Source of the DNA: Rhizobiales bacterium YIM 77505
GTDB taxonomy: Bacteria; Pseudomonadota; Alphaproteobacteria; Rhizobiales; Beijerinckiaceae
NCBI GenBank assembly: GCA_000745135.1
Contig: JQNH01000001.1
Span: 3,395,501-3,459,500 of the forward strand
Reading direction: 5' to 3'
DNA length: 64,000 nt
Shown: positions 9,038-16,829 of the stretch, piece after piece
Layout of the letters: each line of letters starts with the position of its first letter
Numbering within the stretch: position 1 is the stretch's first letter
The notes under the pieces: generated by a model
Told to the model about the DNA's origin: nothing
The model's input: only the letters and a program-made list of their open reading frames with translations
Database searches by the model: none
Position numbers and translations under genes: made by a program

Positions 9038-10086
9038 TCCGCTTCGAGCCGCGCGGCCATATCCCTCCGATCCTGCGCCTCTTTGCGCCGATCGCCGCCA
9101 TGGCCGCGGCGCTCCTCCTCTCCGCGCTGCCGCTTGCGGCCGCCGGCGCGCCGATCCTGCGCGCCTTCTGGCTCATGGCCGCCGGCGCCGCCGGCTCGGT
9201 CTTCGCGATCGCCGAGACCCTGACCCGGGCGACGCCGCTCATCTTCACCGGCCTTGCCGCGGCCATCGCCTTCAGGGCGCGGCTCTTCAACATCGGCCTC
9301 GAGGGTCAGCTCTATGCCGGCGCCTTGGCGGCGGTGGTGGTCGGTTCCGGCCTCATCGACGGACCGCCCGCCCTTCTCGTCCCCCTCATCCTTGCTGCCG
9401 CGGCCCTTGCCGGAGCCCTCCTCATGCTCGGCCCGGCGCTGCTGAAGATGCGGCTCGGCGTCGACGAGGTGGTGACGACCCTGCTCCTCAACTTCGTCGT
9501 CCTCCTCTTCGTGCAGATGATGCTCGAAGGGGCTTTGAAGGACCCCATGGGCGGGGGCTGGCCGCAATCGGAGCCGATCCTCGACGCCGGCATGCTGCCG
9601 CCCCTCGTCGAGCGCATGCGCCTGCACGCTGGCTTCCTCCTCGCCCTCCTCTCAAGCCTCCTCACTCATGTCCTGATGGCGCAGACCGTGCTGGGGCTGA
9701 AGATCCGCGCCGTCGGCGAGAATCCGGCCGCGGCGCGCTTCGCTGGAATCGGCGTGACGCGGGTCACGATCGTCGTGGCGCTCATCTCCGGCGGGCTTGC
9801 CGGCCTTGCCGGCGCATCCGAAGTGGCAGGCCTCAAGGGTTACCTCACCGCGGATCTCTCCCGCGGCTTCGGCTATGCGGGGATCGTGGTCGCGATGGTG
9901 GCGGGGCTGCAGCCGCTCGCCGTCGTGCCTGCCGCGATCTTCATCGCCGGGGTGTTTGTCGGCGCCGACACCATGAGCCGCACCATCGGCGTCTCCAACT
10001 ACATCGCCGACCTGATCGTGGCGCTGGCGCTGCTCTGCGTGCTCGTCGGAGGCTTGTTCATGCGCTTCCGGATCCGCTGGTCCTGA
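9034..10086 (+). CDS. ABC transporter permease (BMP/nucleoside type), first
   Basis: The protein has 350 residues and about nine to ten hydrophobic segments with the family motif F-N-I-G-L-E-G-Q-L-Y-A-G-A and G-V-D-E-V-V-T-T-L-L-L-N typical of YufP/BmpC permeases. K-I-R-A-V-G-E-N-P-A-A-A is the cytoplasmic coupling loop seen in this class. Translation starts at GTG overlapping the ATPase stop (GTGA). It forms the membrane channel with the next gene, two bases downstream. Confidence 0.92.
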   Translation: MIRFEPRGHIPPILRLFAPIAAMAAALLLSALPLAAAGAPILRAFWLMAAGAAGSVFAIAETLTRATPLIFTGLAAAIAFRARLFNIGLEGQLYAGALAAVVVGSGLIDGPPALLVPLILAAAALAGALLMLGPALLKMRLGVDEVVTTLLLNFVVLLFVQMMLEGALKDPMGGGWPQSEPILDAGMLPPLVERMRLHAGFLLALLSSLLTHVLMAQTVLGLKIRAVGENPAAARFAGIGVTRVTIVVALISGGLAGLAGASEVAGLKGYLTADLSRGFGYAGIVVAMVAGLQPLAVVPAAIFIAGVFVGADTMSRTIGVSNYIADLIVALALLCVLVGGLFMRFRIRWS

Positions 10087-10088
10087 CC

Positions 10089-11036
10089 ATGCTCGAGGGC
10101 CTTTTCGACATCCTCCTCTCCTCAAGCTTCTGGGCGGCGGCGATCCGCATCGCGACGCCGCTCATGTTCGGCGTGCTCGGCGCCCTCATCTGCGAGCGCG
10201 CCGGTGTGCTGAACCTCGGCATCGAGGGCATCTTCACCGCGGGCGCCATGGCCGGGTGGCTCGCCGTCTATCTCGGCGCCGATCTCTGGACCGGGCTCCT
10301 CGCGGCGGCGGCAACCGGCGCCGCCTTCGGGCTCATCCATGCGCTGCTCACGGTGCCCCTCGGCCTGTCGCAGCATGTGACCGGCATCGGCGTCACGCTG
10401 CTTGCCACGAGCCTCGCCTATTTCACCTACCGGGTTTATCTCCCGAACGTGGCGACGCCGCCGCGCATCACGCCCTTCCAGCCCGTGGCCATCCCGGGCC
10501 TTTCAGACCTTCCCTTCCTCGGGCCTGCCCTCTTCCAGCAGACGCCGCTCACCTACCTTGCGCTCGCCCTCTTCGCGCTCGCCGCCCTCGTGCTCTACCG
10601 GACTCCGCTCGGCCTCGCCATCCGCGCCGTCGGCGAGAACCCTGCCGCCGTGGGGGCGCAAGGCCTCAGCGTCCATGGGCTGCGCATCGGCGCGGTGGTG
10701 GTCGGCTCCGCCGTGATGGCGCTCGGCGGCGCCTTCCTCACCATGGCCGCCTTCAATGCCTTCTTCTTCGAAATGACCAATGGCCGCGGCTGGATCTGCA
10801 TCGCGCTCACCGTCTTCGCCTCGTGGCGGCCGGGAAAGGCGCTCCTCGGCGCCCTCCTCTTCGGCGCCTTTGACGCCTTTCAGCTGAGGCTCCAGCACCG
10901 CCTCGGCGGCGTGGTGCCGGGGCAGGTCTTCCTGATGTTGCCTTACCTCCTCTCCATCGCCGCCCTCATCGCCGTCTCGCGCGGCGCCGACTATCCCAAG
11001 GCGCTGATGGTCCCGTATTTCAAAGGGCAGAGGTGA
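10089..11036 (+). CDS. ABC transporter permease (BMP/nucleoside type), second
   Basis: This is a 315-residue YufQ-like permease with the motif L-N-L-G-I-E-G-I-F-T-A-G-A and the coupling loop A-I-R-A-V-G-E-N-P-A-A-V, nearly identical to that of its partner. About eight to nine hydrophobic segments are visible. It starts 2 bp after the stop of the first permease, so the two are a unit. The operon continues with the deaminase after a 37-bp gap. Confidence 0.92.
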   Translation: MLEGLFDILLSSSFWAAAIRIATPLMFGVLGALICERAGVLNLGIEGIFTAGAMAGWLAVYLGADLWTGLLAAAATGAAFGLIHALLTVPLGLSQHVTGIGVTLLATSLAYFTYRVYLPNVATPPRITPFQPVAIPGLSDLPFLGPALFQQTPLTYLALALFALAALVLYRTPLGLAIRAVGENPAAVGAQGLSVHGLRIGAVVVGSAVMALGGAFLTMAAFNAFFFEMTNGRGWICIALTVFASWRPGKALLGALLFGAFDAFQLRLQHRLGGVVPGQVFLMLPYLLSIAALIAVSRGADYPKALMVPYFKGQR

Positions 11037-11073
11037 CCGGAGTTCACATGGACGTCATCCTGAGGGAACAGCC

Positions 11074-12363
11074 ATGACCTTCGACCTCATCATCCGCAAC
11101 GCCGCCCTGCCGGACGGGCGAACCGGCCTCGACATCGGCGTGCGCGGCGGGCGCATTGCGGCGGTGGAGCGCGCGATTGCGGCGGAGGCCGGCCGCGTCG
11201 TCGATGCGGCCGGACATCTCGTCAGCCCGCCCTTCGTCGACGTCCATTTCCACATGGACGCGACCCTTTCGCTTGGCCTGCCGCGCCTCAACCAGTCCGG
11301 GACGCTGCTCGAAGGCATTGCCTTATGGGGTGAGCTCAAGCCGCTTCTCACCCATGAGGCGGTGGTGGAGCGGGCGCTGCGCTACTGCGACCTCGCGGTT
11401 TCCCAGGGGCTGCTCGCCATCCGCAGCCATGTGGATGTCTGCGACGACCGCCTGCTCGCCGTCGACGCCCTCCTCGAGGTCAAGCGCAAGGTCGCGCCCT
11501 ACCTCGACCTGCAGCTCGTCGCCTTTCCTCAGGACGGCTACTACCGCTCGCCCGGCGCGGTCGACAACCTCAAGCGCGCCCTCGACAAGGGCGTCGAGGT
11601 GGTGGGTGGCATCCCCCATTTCGAGCGCACCATGGCCGATGGGGCGGCCTCCGTCCGGGCGCTCTGCGAGATCGCGGCCGAGCGCGGGCTTCGCGTCGAC
11701 ATGCATTGCGACGAGACCGACGATCCGCTCTCGCGCCACGTCGAGACGCTCGCCTACGAGACGCAGCGCCTCGGCCTCGAGGGCCGGGTCGCCGGCTCGC
11801 ACCTCACCTCCATGCACTCCATGGACAACTACTACGTCTCAAAGCTCCTGCCGCTAATGGCGGAGGCAGGGGTCGCGGCGATCGCCAACCCCCTCATCAA
11901 CATCGTCATCCAGGGCCGTCACGACACCTACCCCAAGCGGCGGGGCATGACGCGCATCCCCGAAATGCGCCAATACGGCATCCTCTGCGCGTTCGGGCAC
12001 GACTGCGTCATGGACCCCTGGTACTCGCTCGGCCAGGCCGACATGCTGGAAGTGGCGGCGATGGCGATCCATGTCGGCCACATGACGAGCCGGGAAGCGA
12101 TGCGCTTCGCCTTCGACGCCGTGACCGTGAATCCGGCGAGGATCATGGGGCTCGAGGGCTACGGCCTCGAGGTCGGATGCAAGGCGGATCTCGTGCTCCT
12201 CCAGGCCAAGGACCCGATCGAGGCCATCCGCCTCAAGGCGACGCGCCTCGCTGTGGTGCGCGGCGGCCGGATCATCGCCGAGACCCCCGCGCGCCTTTCG
12301 AGGCTGTCGCTGGAGGGGCGGCCGGAGACGGTCGATCCGGCGTCCTACGCGCCTCTTGGCTGA
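11074..12363 (+). CDS. Cytosine deaminase-like amidohydrolase (CodA family)
   Basis: The 429-residue protein matches the CodA branch of metal-dependent amidohydrolases. Metal and substrate positions are intact: V-H-F-H-M-D (His58, His60), H-C-D-E-T-D-D (His about 211, with the catalytic Glu), the S-H-L-T-S-M-H-S segment and F-G-H-D-C-V-M-D-P-W with Asp near 310. The N-P-L-I-N-I / Q-G-R-x-D-T-Y-P-K-R-R-G run is very close to that of Escherichia coli CodA. It converts cytosine to uracil, or acts on a related amino-pyrimidine. A GAGGG site sits 7 bp before the ATG. Being last in the BMP importer operon, it likely processes the imported base. The first metal motif (HFHMD) differs slightly from the CodA HIHLD, so substrate drift is possible. 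Confidence 0.85.
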   Translation: MTFDLIIRNAALPDGRTGLDIGVRGGRIAAVERAIAAEAGRVVDAAGHLVSPPFVDVHFHMDATLSLGLPRLNQSGTLLEGIALWGELKPLLTHEAVVERALRYCDLAVSQGLLAIRSHVDVCDDRLLAVDALLEVKRKVAPYLDLQLVAFPQDGYYRSPGAVDNLKRALDKGVEVVGGIPHFERTMADGAASVRALCEIAAERGLRVDMHCDETDDPLSRHVETLAYETQRLGLEGRVAGSHLTSMHSMDNYYVSKLLPLMAEAGVAAIANPLINIVIQGRHDTYPKRRGMTRIPEMRQYGILCAFGHDCVMDPWYSLGQADMLEVAAMAIHVGHMTSREAMRFAFDAVTVNPARIMGLEGYGLEVGCKADLVLLQAKDPIEAIRLKATRLAVVRGGRIIAETPARLSRLSLEGRPETVDPASYAPLG

Positions 12364-12677
12364 ACCTCTTCCGGCCCCCCTTGTCGGACCTCTCGGCCTC
12401 ATCCGCGCGGATTGATTCACCGTCGGACCTCCCTCTGGAGCGCCATCCAAATTGTGCTGCTGCGCAGCAAGGTTGTTGCGCTTCCGTCCCGGACTGCGTT
12501 CCGCGCCCCCGGCATTCCACGCATCCGGGACAGGGGGTGGAGGGTGTGGAAAGGAATGGCGCCTGAGCCACGACGGGAGGGTTGCACCTGGACCACTTCC
12601 CGCTTTCCCCGATGGCAGGAACGGAGCGAACGCCAGTCCGGCACGCAAGCGTAACAAGACGCCGCGAACGCGGCGCC
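12364..12677. other. Gene-free stretch between convergent genes
   Basis: The 314 bp between the cytosine deaminase stop and the FMN reductase stop contain no frame with a credible start and ribosome site. They hold a short palindrome TGCTGCGCAGCA and, at the right end, a hairpin that fits a terminator of the minus-strand gene. Nothing else is recognised. Confidence 0.5.
12660..12675 (-). terminator. Terminator-like hairpin after the FMN reductase gene
   Basis: A 7-bp GC stem with an AA/TT loop (CGCCGCG-aa-CGCGGCG on the plus strand) lies 2 bp beyond the stop of the minus-strand reductase gene. On that strand it is followed by TCTTGTT, a moderate T-tract, as expected of a Rho-independent terminator. 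Confidence 0.5.
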
Positions 12678-13226
12678 TCAACCAGCCTTCAGCCGCCTCG
12701 TCCAGTCCTGCAACGCCGCAAGGAGCTTGCGGATGATCTCCCGCGTCGGCTCGTCGGTGAGGTTGCCGGCCTCATCGAACTTCTTGTTGGCCTGGGCGAT
12801 CATCACCTCGGGCCGGTTCACGAAGTGGGCGTTGAGGGAGATCAGCATCTGGCGCAGGTGATACTGCGCGCGCGCCGTGCCGAAATTGCCGGTGCTCGCG
12901 CCCATCACGGCCACCGGCTTGCCGTCGAAGGGCTGGTTCGGCGGCCGTGACGCCCAATCGATGGCGTTCTTCAGCACGCCGGGCACCGAGTAGTTGTATT
13001 CCGGCGTGACGAACAGGAGCGCATCGGCCTCGGCCATCTGTCGGCGCAGGCGTTCAACGGGCGGCGGAAAGCCCCGGGCCCTGAGATCCTCGTTATAGAG
13101 AGGCAGGTCGCCGATCTCCGCGCGCTCGATCAACATGCCCTCGGGCGCCAGAGCTTGCGCAACGCGCAACACCGCGGAGTTGTACGATCCCTGCCGCAGG
13201 CTTCCCGAAATCCCGAGCACCTTCAT
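12678..13226 (-). CDS. NAD(P)H-dependent FMN reductase (ChrR/YieF-like)
   Basis: The 182-residue flavodoxin-fold protein has the phosphate-binding loop G-I-S-G-S-L-R-Q-G-S-Y-N near the N-terminus, the P-E-Y-N-Y-S-V-P-G-x-L-K-N-A-I-D-W motif near 80-100 and a flavin-contacting G-A-S-T-G-N-F-G-T segment. These mark the NADPH-dependent FMN reductase family (ChrR, YieF, SsuE-like), which reduces quinones, chromate or azo compounds in the cytoplasm. It is monocistronic, with a hairpin just after the stop, and its 130-bp upstream gap is shared with the divergent coiled-coil protein gene. Confidence 0.9.
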   Translation of the reverse strand: MKVLGISGSLRQGSYNSAVLRVAQALAPEGMLIERAEIGDLPLYNEDLRARGFPPPVERLRRQMAEADALLFVTPEYNYSVPGVLKNAIDWASRPPNQPFDGKPVAVMGASTGNFGTARAQYHLRQMLISLNAHFVNRPEVMIAQANKKFDEAGNLTDEPTREIIRKLLAALQDWTRRLKAG

Positions 13227-13356
13227 GACCCATGCCTCCAGCCCTCGCAGCCGCTCGGAGGGAAACGCTCATCCCGGCCACAAGGTCGCGTCACGGTAAC
13301 GTTTTCGTAAAGCCGTATGGTTACTTGAGAGGAAAGATCGCCGGAGGGCCGCTCTC

Positions 13357-14286
13357 ATGAACGAGCACGAACGCACCGGGCAGGAACGGGACAGCCAAGC
13401 CGCTGAGAAGGATATGAGCGGCGTAGGGACGAAGTCCCTCACGGAGGCCGCCTCCGGCCCGACGCTCGCCAGTGAGACTCCCACCGAGCCGACGGCGCCC
13501 GCCCCGGCAGGATCCGACGTGCCGCAGGCCCGGAGCTGGCGCCTGCCCGGCCTTCGGCCTTACGCATTGCAGGCGGCGGCACTCGCGGCCGCCCTTGGTC
13601 TTGGTTGGCTTGGCGGCTCGATGCGGTCCGCGCACTCGCCGGAGGTCGACCCGGCCATGGACGCTCTGCGCAAAGCCGATTGGACCGGTCTTGCCGCGGG
13701 AATGCAGAAGAGCCAGGCCGACTCGGCCCGCATCGTCGCCGATGTGCAGGGCTTCAAGGCGAGCCTCAACGGGATGAGGGACCTGATCGACCGGGCAAGG
13801 CAGGAAAACGGGCAGCGGCTTGCGCAGGTAGGCGAGCGGCTTGATCGCGTCCAGCGCGCCGACCAGGAGGTGGCGGCCAAGCTCGCCGCCCTTGCCGAGC
13901 GGGTGGAGCGCTGGGAGAACTCCGGTCGGGAGACCGGGGCGAAGCTCACGCAGGTGCTCGAGCGCCTCGATCGGCTGGAGCGCCAGACGGCGCCAGGGCC
14001 GTCCGCCGCCGCTGCGAAGGCGGCAGCGGACCCTCATCTGCACACCGGCGCCATTCCGCAGACCAAGCCAACGAAGCAGGAGTCGAAGTCGGCGCCGATC
14101 GAGGGCTGGATCCTGCGCGAAGTCTATGACGGCGTGGCGCTGGTGGAGGGCCGCAACCGTCGCCTCCACGAGATCGCGCCAGGCTCCGTGCTGCCTGGCG
14201 CCGGCCGTGTCGAAGCCATCGAGCGGCGCGGCCGCTCCTGGGTGGTGGTGACGACACAGGGCGTCATCACGTCCCAGCAGTGGTAA
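13357..14286 (+). CDS. Single-pass membrane protein with coiled coil, unknown function
   Basis: I do not recognise a named family. The 309-residue protein has a cytoplasmic Pro/Thr/Glu-rich N-terminus, one membrane segment at about 68-88, a helical charged region at about 100-215 with heptad-like L/V spacing (coiled coil), a Pro/Ala linker, and a small C-terminal domain (about 246-309) starting I-E-G-W-I-L-R-E-V-Y-D-G-x-A-L-V-E. That domain resembles short beta-rich periplasmic modules found beside coiled coils in Hyphomicrobiales. A GGAGGG site lies about 10 bp before the ATG. Topology suggests an inner-membrane anchored periplasmic protein. Confidence 0.75.
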   Translation: MNEHERTGQERDSQAAEKDMSGVGTKSLTEAASGPTLASETPTEPTAPAPAGSDVPQARSWRLPGLRPYALQAAALAAALGLGWLGGSMRSAHSPEVDPAMDALRKADWTGLAAGMQKSQADSARIVADVQGFKASLNGMRDLIDRARQENGQRLAQVGERLDRVQRADQEVAAKLAALAERVERWENSGRETGAKLTQVLERLDRLERQTAPGPSAAAAKAAADPHLHTGAIPQTKPTKQESKSAPIEGWILREVYDGVALVEGRNRRLHEIAPGSVLPGAGRVEAIERRGRSWVVVTTQGVITSQQW

Positions 14287-14310
14287 GAGGGCCGAGCGCT
14301 CATGACGAAA

Positions 14311-14333
14311 AGCGCCCGGCCGCGCCGGGCGCT
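14311..14333 (-). terminator. Strong Rho-independent terminator
   Basis: A perfect 10-bp stem, AGCGCCCGGC-cgc-GCCGGGCGCT, has AAAA on its left. Read on the minus strand the stem is followed by TTTTCG, so it ends transcripts of the small minus-strand gene at 14368-14613. It may also stop read-through from the plus-strand coiled-coil gene. Confidence 0.75.
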
Positions 14334-14367
14334 TGCATCAAGCCTGTCGCCCCGTCCTTGGGACGGC

Positions 14368-14613
14368 CTATCGCGCCATGGCGGTGATGGTCGCGGCCGA
14401 GGGCAAAGCAGGTCCCTCCTCGCGCTCAAGCTCGACGGTGGTCGCTGGAGCCGCCTCGTCCCTCGCCTCCAGCCCTAGGGTCGTCTTGCCCAGAGGCGCG
14501 AAAGCTTCTTCAAGCTTTCGCCCGCGTCCGCGTCGCCCTGTGTCCAGCACTGCGCGGAGAAGAGCAGCGCCTTCAGGATCCGCGTCGAGCGCTTTAGCAT
14601 CCAGGATGGGCAT
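14368..14613 (-). CDS. Small hypothetical protein (81 aa)
   Basis: This 81-residue frame is supported by a GGGGAG site 5 bp before its ATG and by the strong terminator 35 bp after its stop. The product begins M-P-I-L-D-A-K-A-L-D-A-D-P-E-G, is rich in Ala, Glu and Arg and has no signal or membrane segment. It lies 147 bp downstream of the L,D-transpeptidase on the same strand. I do not recognise a family. Short length leaves some doubt that it is coding. Confidence 0.5.
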   Translation of the reverse strand: MPILDAKALDADPEGAALLRAVLDTGRRGRGRKLEEAFAPLGKTTLGLEARDEAAPATTVELEREEGPALPSAATITAMAR

Positions 14614-14679
14614 GGCGACTCCCCAAGATGGTCGACCGCGCCCGATACTCGTGAGGCGAGGAGCATCGAATCAACGGCT

Positions 14680-14695
14680 AACCTTAGCAAAGGTT
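14680..14695. promoter_or_regulatory. Inverted repeat upstream of the 81-aa gene
   Basis: AACCTT-agca-AAGGTT is a 6-bp perfect inverted repeat, 67 bp upstream of the small gene's ATG. It sits in a local AT-richer patch of an otherwise very GC-rich region, consistent with a promoter or operator. No sigma-70 boxes are convincing. Confidence 0.3.
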
Positions 14696-14760
14696 TCGGA
14701 GCCGGAAATGGCCGACCCCGCACACGACCCCGTGAGCGGCCCGCCGGAGCCGCACAAGAA

Positions 14761-15351
14761 TTAGCGCAGAACCACGACCTTGGTTCCCACCCGCACGCGG
14801 TCATACAGATCCACCACATCGTCGTTCGTCATGCGGATGCAGCCCGACGACACGGCTTGGCCGATGGTGTTCGGTTCGTTCGAGCCGTGGATGCGATACA
14901 GGCTGCCGCCCAGATAAAGGGCGCGGGCGCCGAGAGGATTGTCCTCGCCGCCTTCCATGAAGCGGGGCAGGTCGGGACGGCGCTTCAGCATTTGCGGGGG
15001 CGGCGTCCAGTCCGGCCACTCGGCCTTGCGCGAGACTGTCTTGACGCCCGACCATTCGAACCCGGGCCGGCCGACGCCGATGCCGTAGCGAATCGCCTTG
15101 CCACCCTCGAGGACGAAGTAGAGACGACGCTCCGAGGTGGACACGACGATGGTGCCGGGCGCATAGCCGCGGAAGGTGACGACCTCGCGCGGGACTGGGC
15201 TGATCTGGACCTCGGCATCCGGATCGTTGCGGTAGTAATGCTCCTGGGCGGGCGGCGGACCGAAGAGCAGGTTGAAGAAGGCGCTGGCCGAGGTGGCGCT
15301 GGCGGCAAGACCGGCAGCGGCGATGGTCGAGGCGAGGGCAAGACGGTGCAT
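14761..15351 (-). CDS. L,D-transpeptidase (YkuD family)
   Basis: The 196-residue protein has a signal peptide (about 1-24) and a YkuD domain with the active-site block I-H-G-S-N-E-P followed by S-S-G-C-I-R-M-T-N-D-D (His155, Cys171). The arrangement and length match the ErfK/YbiS-type enzymes of Hyphomicrobiales, which cross-link peptidoglycan or tether outer-membrane proteins to it. AGGGGAG is 7 bp before the ATG. It is the second L,D-transpeptidase of the window and lacks the peptidoglycan-binding domain of the first. Confidence 0.93.
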   Translation of the reverse strand: MHRLALASTIAAAGLAASATSASAFFNLLFGPPPAQEHYYRNDPDAEVQISPVPREVVTFRGYAPGTIVVSTSERRLYFVLEGGKAIRYGIGVGRPGFEWSGVKTVSRKAEWPDWTPPPQMLKRRPDLPRFMEGGEDNPLGARALYLGGSLYRIHGSNEPNTIGQAVSSGCIRMTNDDVVDLYDRVRVGTKVVVLR

Positions 15352-15426
15352 GAGGTTCTCCCCTGATGATCGTGTTTGACGCCTGGATGGGGTGAAGGGG
15401 CAGCCGCCGGGCGGCGACGGCTGAAA

Positions 15427-15816
15427 CTAGCGGCTCGCCATCTCTGCGCGGGGCACGCGCATGAGCGTCGAGGTGTTCGCGACGTCGCGCTGCTCGATGG
15501 TGATGGTGCGGACGATGGTGCGGATAGGGGCGCCGTTCTCGGCCGCGAGGCACTCGCGTGAGATGTTCGGCCAGGTCTGCGCGGCGCAACCCGTCTCCCG
15601 CAGCCGATCGCCCTTGCCGCTCTTCAACGCCACATCCACCCAAGCCGCGCCCGATGGAGCGACGCCCCTTGCGGACGCCTCGTCAGAGGGCAGGACGCGG
15701 TCATAATAGGCCTTCACCGGCGCTGCGCTGTCGCGCGCCTGCGGGACCTCATACGCCGTGACGACCCCGGCCAGGAGAGCGGCGGCAACGCCGATCAGCT
15801 TGAAAGAAGGAACCAT
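15427..15816 (-). CDS. Small exported protein, unknown function
   Basis: The ATG at 15816 is chosen because GGAGGG sits 5 bp before it. The 129-residue product has an N-terminal hydrophobic segment (about 5-22) that looks like a signal peptide or anchor. The mature part has two Cys residues in C-A-A-Q-T-W-P-N-I-S-R-E-C-L, a pattern seen in small secreted proteins of rhizobia and relatives, and ends with an N-T-S-T-L-M-R-V-P segment. The Cys pair could form a disulfide. No biochemical role is known to me. It lies 75 bp upstream of the L,D-transpeptidase on the same strand. Confidence 0.7.
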   Translation of the reverse strand: MVPSFKLIGVAAALLAGVVTAYEVPQARDSAAPVKAYYDRVLPSDEASARGVAPSGAAWVDVALKSGKGDRLRETGCAAQTWPNISRECLAAENGAPIRTIVRTITIEQRDVANTSTLMRVPRAEMASR

Positions 15817-15989
15817 GACGCCCTCCGTTTCGGCCTCAACTCCCCGTGGGCCGTTGTTGGTGAGCGTCACCGTAGAAGGAGGGTTTTTCCGTGCGTTTGC
15901 ACACGCGGCGTAAATGGTTTCGCCGGATTGCCGTTTTGTTGCTCCGGGGGCGGCCCGGCGAAACGAAACGGGTGTGAACGGGGCATGTC

Positions 15990-16829
15990 TCAGGCGGGCC
16001 GCGCCAGAAGATCCGTGTGGCCGACGAGGCAGCTGGCGCCGGAGCTCCGAGCTTCGCGCCAGGCGGAGAGTTCCGCCTCCGGCACAAGGCCCGTCTCGCG
16101 CGCGGCTGCGGCGATGCCCCTCGCGAGCTCGCGGATGAGCGGCCGGTCCTTGGGCCCAAGCCGCCAGGGGCTCTCCGCCTCTTCGACCACGTAGCGCTGC
16201 GCCCTGAAGGCTTTGGCAAGCGCGGCGCTCGCCCTCGGCCCCGCGGCGGGGCCAAAGCCCTTGTCCCGACCCTGATGGGCGTGAAAGGCGGCGAACACCA
16301 CCCTATCACTCGGATGGGGCGGCCGCCATTCCTCACGCCCGTCATAGGTGAGAGCCGTGTAGAAGACAGCCCGCCGGGCCGCGACCGCCGCGGCAAAGCG
16401 TTCGATCCAGTCTCTCGAGACGAGATCGAAGAGGGCGGCCGCGGTGATCAGGTCTGCGCCTCGATCAAGGAGTGGCTCCGCCCCGGCCGACAGATCGGCC
16501 CGAACGAACGCCACCTCGATGTGGCGGCCGCCCACCGTCAGGCACAAACCCTCGCCCGCCCGCTCATGGGCCTCCGCCCAGGCTGCCAAGCGATCCCGCG
16601 CCTCGGCAAGAAGCGCGGGATCATGATCGACGAGGCGCCAGCGCTGGCGGATGGGCAGAAAGGGCGCGCAGGCCCGCAGGTTCGATCCCGTGCCGCAACC
16701 GAGGTCCACAACCTCGAGGGCGTCCCGCGCCCGGAAAAGCGCCTGCAGCGTCGAAAGAAGCGCGCGATTGCGCGCCCGGTGGTCGCTGGGCTCCCGAAGC
16801 GCCAGCCATTCTGCGGAAAAGCCGCTCAT
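15990..16829 (-). CDS. SAM-dependent methyltransferase (class I)
   Basis: This 279-residue protein has the class I motif V-V-D-L-G-C-G-T-G-S-N (about 41-50) and an acidic post-I position, then a helical C-terminal half. The N-terminus carries a W-L-x-L-R-E-P-x-D-x-x-A-R-x-R segment that the family uses to close the site. The start codon overlaps the stop of the upstream glycosyltransferase (ATGA), so it is the fourth gene of the dehydrogenase/PTPS-like/glycosyltransferase operon. The acceptor is unknown. Context suggests it methylates a small molecule made by this operon, perhaps a pterin-like glycoside. Confidence 0.85.
   Translation of the reverse strand: MSGFSAEWLALREPSDHRARNRALLSTLQALFRARDALEVVDLGCGTGSNLRACAPFLPIRQRWRLVDHDPALLAEARDRLAAWAEAHERAGEGLCLTVGGRHIEVAFVRADLSAGAEPLLDRGADLITAAALFDLVSRDWIERFAAAVAARRAVFYTALTYDGREEWRPPHPSDRVVFAAFHAHQGRDKGFGPAAGPRASAALAKAFRAQRYVVEEAESPWRLGPKDRPLIRELARGIAAAARETGLVPEAELSAWREARSSGASCLVGHTDLLARPA

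Noticed and set aside
13296-13324. GTAAC...GTTAC inverted repeat in the FMN reductase/coiled-coil gap
   Set aside because: Only 5 bp arms with a 19-bp spacer; likely chance.
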